DNA of 64,000 nucleotides, from positions 62,001 to 126,000 of the forward strand of contig NZ_JARFYN010000004.1 in the NCBI RefSeq assembly GCF_030272695.1, written 5' to 3'. The translations under genes and the position numbers were made by a program. This DNA comes from Martinezella calliandrae (GTDB lineage: Bacteria; Pseudomonadota; Alphaproteobacteria; Rhizobiales; Rhizobiaceae). This document shows, in pieces, positions 63,717 to 64,000 of this stretch. The notes beneath the pieces were generated by a model, which did no database searches, was not told the origin of the DNA, and saw only the letters and a list, made by a program, of their open reading frames with translations. How positions within the stretch are numbered: the first letter of the stretch is position 1; every line of letters starts with the position of its first letter.

Positions 63717-64000
63717 GGCCCATATCTCCTCGATCACAACCTTTAGGACAAACGTTTCCCTTCGAGTGAAACGGGCCCGAAAAAATCAAAATGCCGCCTT
63801 GCGGCGGCCCGAGGCACTATTGATGTTTTGCACCGCGATGTCAACAAAACTGGCGAGTTAGCAGGTGCGGCAGACCGCCTCTGGATGGATGGCACGCCTT
63901 CGACAACTTATATTGCATAAATGCCACTCACGTATAGCAAGTTGGGGAAAACCTCGAAATCGATTCTCCAAGATTCGTGCGACTCTTGTCACGGAGTCAG
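63717..64000. other. Intergenic region upstream of argD, to the window end
   Basis: About 280 bp without a gene. It has a hairpin (63793-63808) and AT-rich DNA (63840-63960) that could carry the argD promoter. The next gene is beyond the window. Confidence 0.4.
63793..63808 (-). terminator. Terminator-like hairpin upstream of argD
   Basis: GCCGCC-TTGC-GGCGGC is a 6-bp perfect stem; on the minus strand it is followed by ATTTTGATTTTTT. It could end transcription arriving from a leftward gene beyond the window, isolating the argD unit. Confidence 0.55.

Overview
The window is a chromosomal segment of an alphaproteobacterium, almost certainly a Rhizobium or a close Rhizobiaceae relative. The evidence is a fused secDF, a eukaryotic-type glutamine synthetase II behind a sigma-54 promoter and next to a DUF2735 small protein, a SAM-II riboswitch before metZ, an alphaproteobacterial SOS box (GAAC-N7-GAAC), a PodJ-like polarity protein and RIME-like intergenic palindromes. 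Gene density is high and most genes have recognisable housekeeping or metabolic roles. There is no CRISPR array, insertion sequence, integrase or prophage, so the region reads as core genome with small accessory insertions and a little decay.

Layout. 1-6.6 kb: end of a CPA2 cation/proton antiporter, a small membrane protein, secDF, an SMP-30-type lactonase-like protein and an SOS-box-preceded UvrD-family helicase. 6.7-16.1 kb: a leftward catabolic cluster. A complete branched-chain-type ABC importer (livKGFHM) is followed by a GMC alcohol dehydrogenase, a 3-hydroxyisobutyryl-CoA hydrolase-like enzyme and a 3-hydroxyisobutyrate dehydrogenase, with a divergent LysR regulator. 16.1-23.8 kb: GGDEF-EAL protein, galE/exoB, aminotransferase, mscL, a TetR/MFS pair and a SnoaL-like protein. 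23.9-29.4 kb: fatty acid beta-oxidation genes fadE-fadA-fadB with a MerR-type palindrome upstream.

30-44.6 kb: podJ-like gene, a TauE/SafE exporter coupled to a TIGR02186 protein, an HxlR regulator divergent from a DHFR-like reductase, and two members (pdeM and a DEXH helicase) of the ligase-associated DNA repair set. Then come a divergent Rrf2/AhpD-like pair with a dyad operator, glnII, DUF2735 and a TPR methyltransferase. 44.6-54.8 kb: small membrane and lipoprotein genes, a MATE transporter, pyrD, an S24 repressor-like gene, a degenerate nuclease-domain protein, TerB, an extracytoplasmic binding protein and a chemoreceptor ending in a CheR/CheB-tether-like pentapeptide.

54.8-64 kb: hexapeptide acyltransferase, two decayed genes (MFS and GNAT), tRNA-Gly(CCC), a double-length dCTP deaminase, SAM-II/metZ, apaG, hslO, argF and argD. 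The most useful new observations are regulatory: operator candidates matched to the divergent LysR, HxlR, Rrf2 and MerR-type systems, the SOS box, a SAM-II aptamer followed by mutually exclusive hairpins, a 19-bp perfect inverted repeat before dcd, and three 17-bp-periodic repeats before the DUF6460 gene. I found no clearly undescribed multi-gene defence or mobile system.
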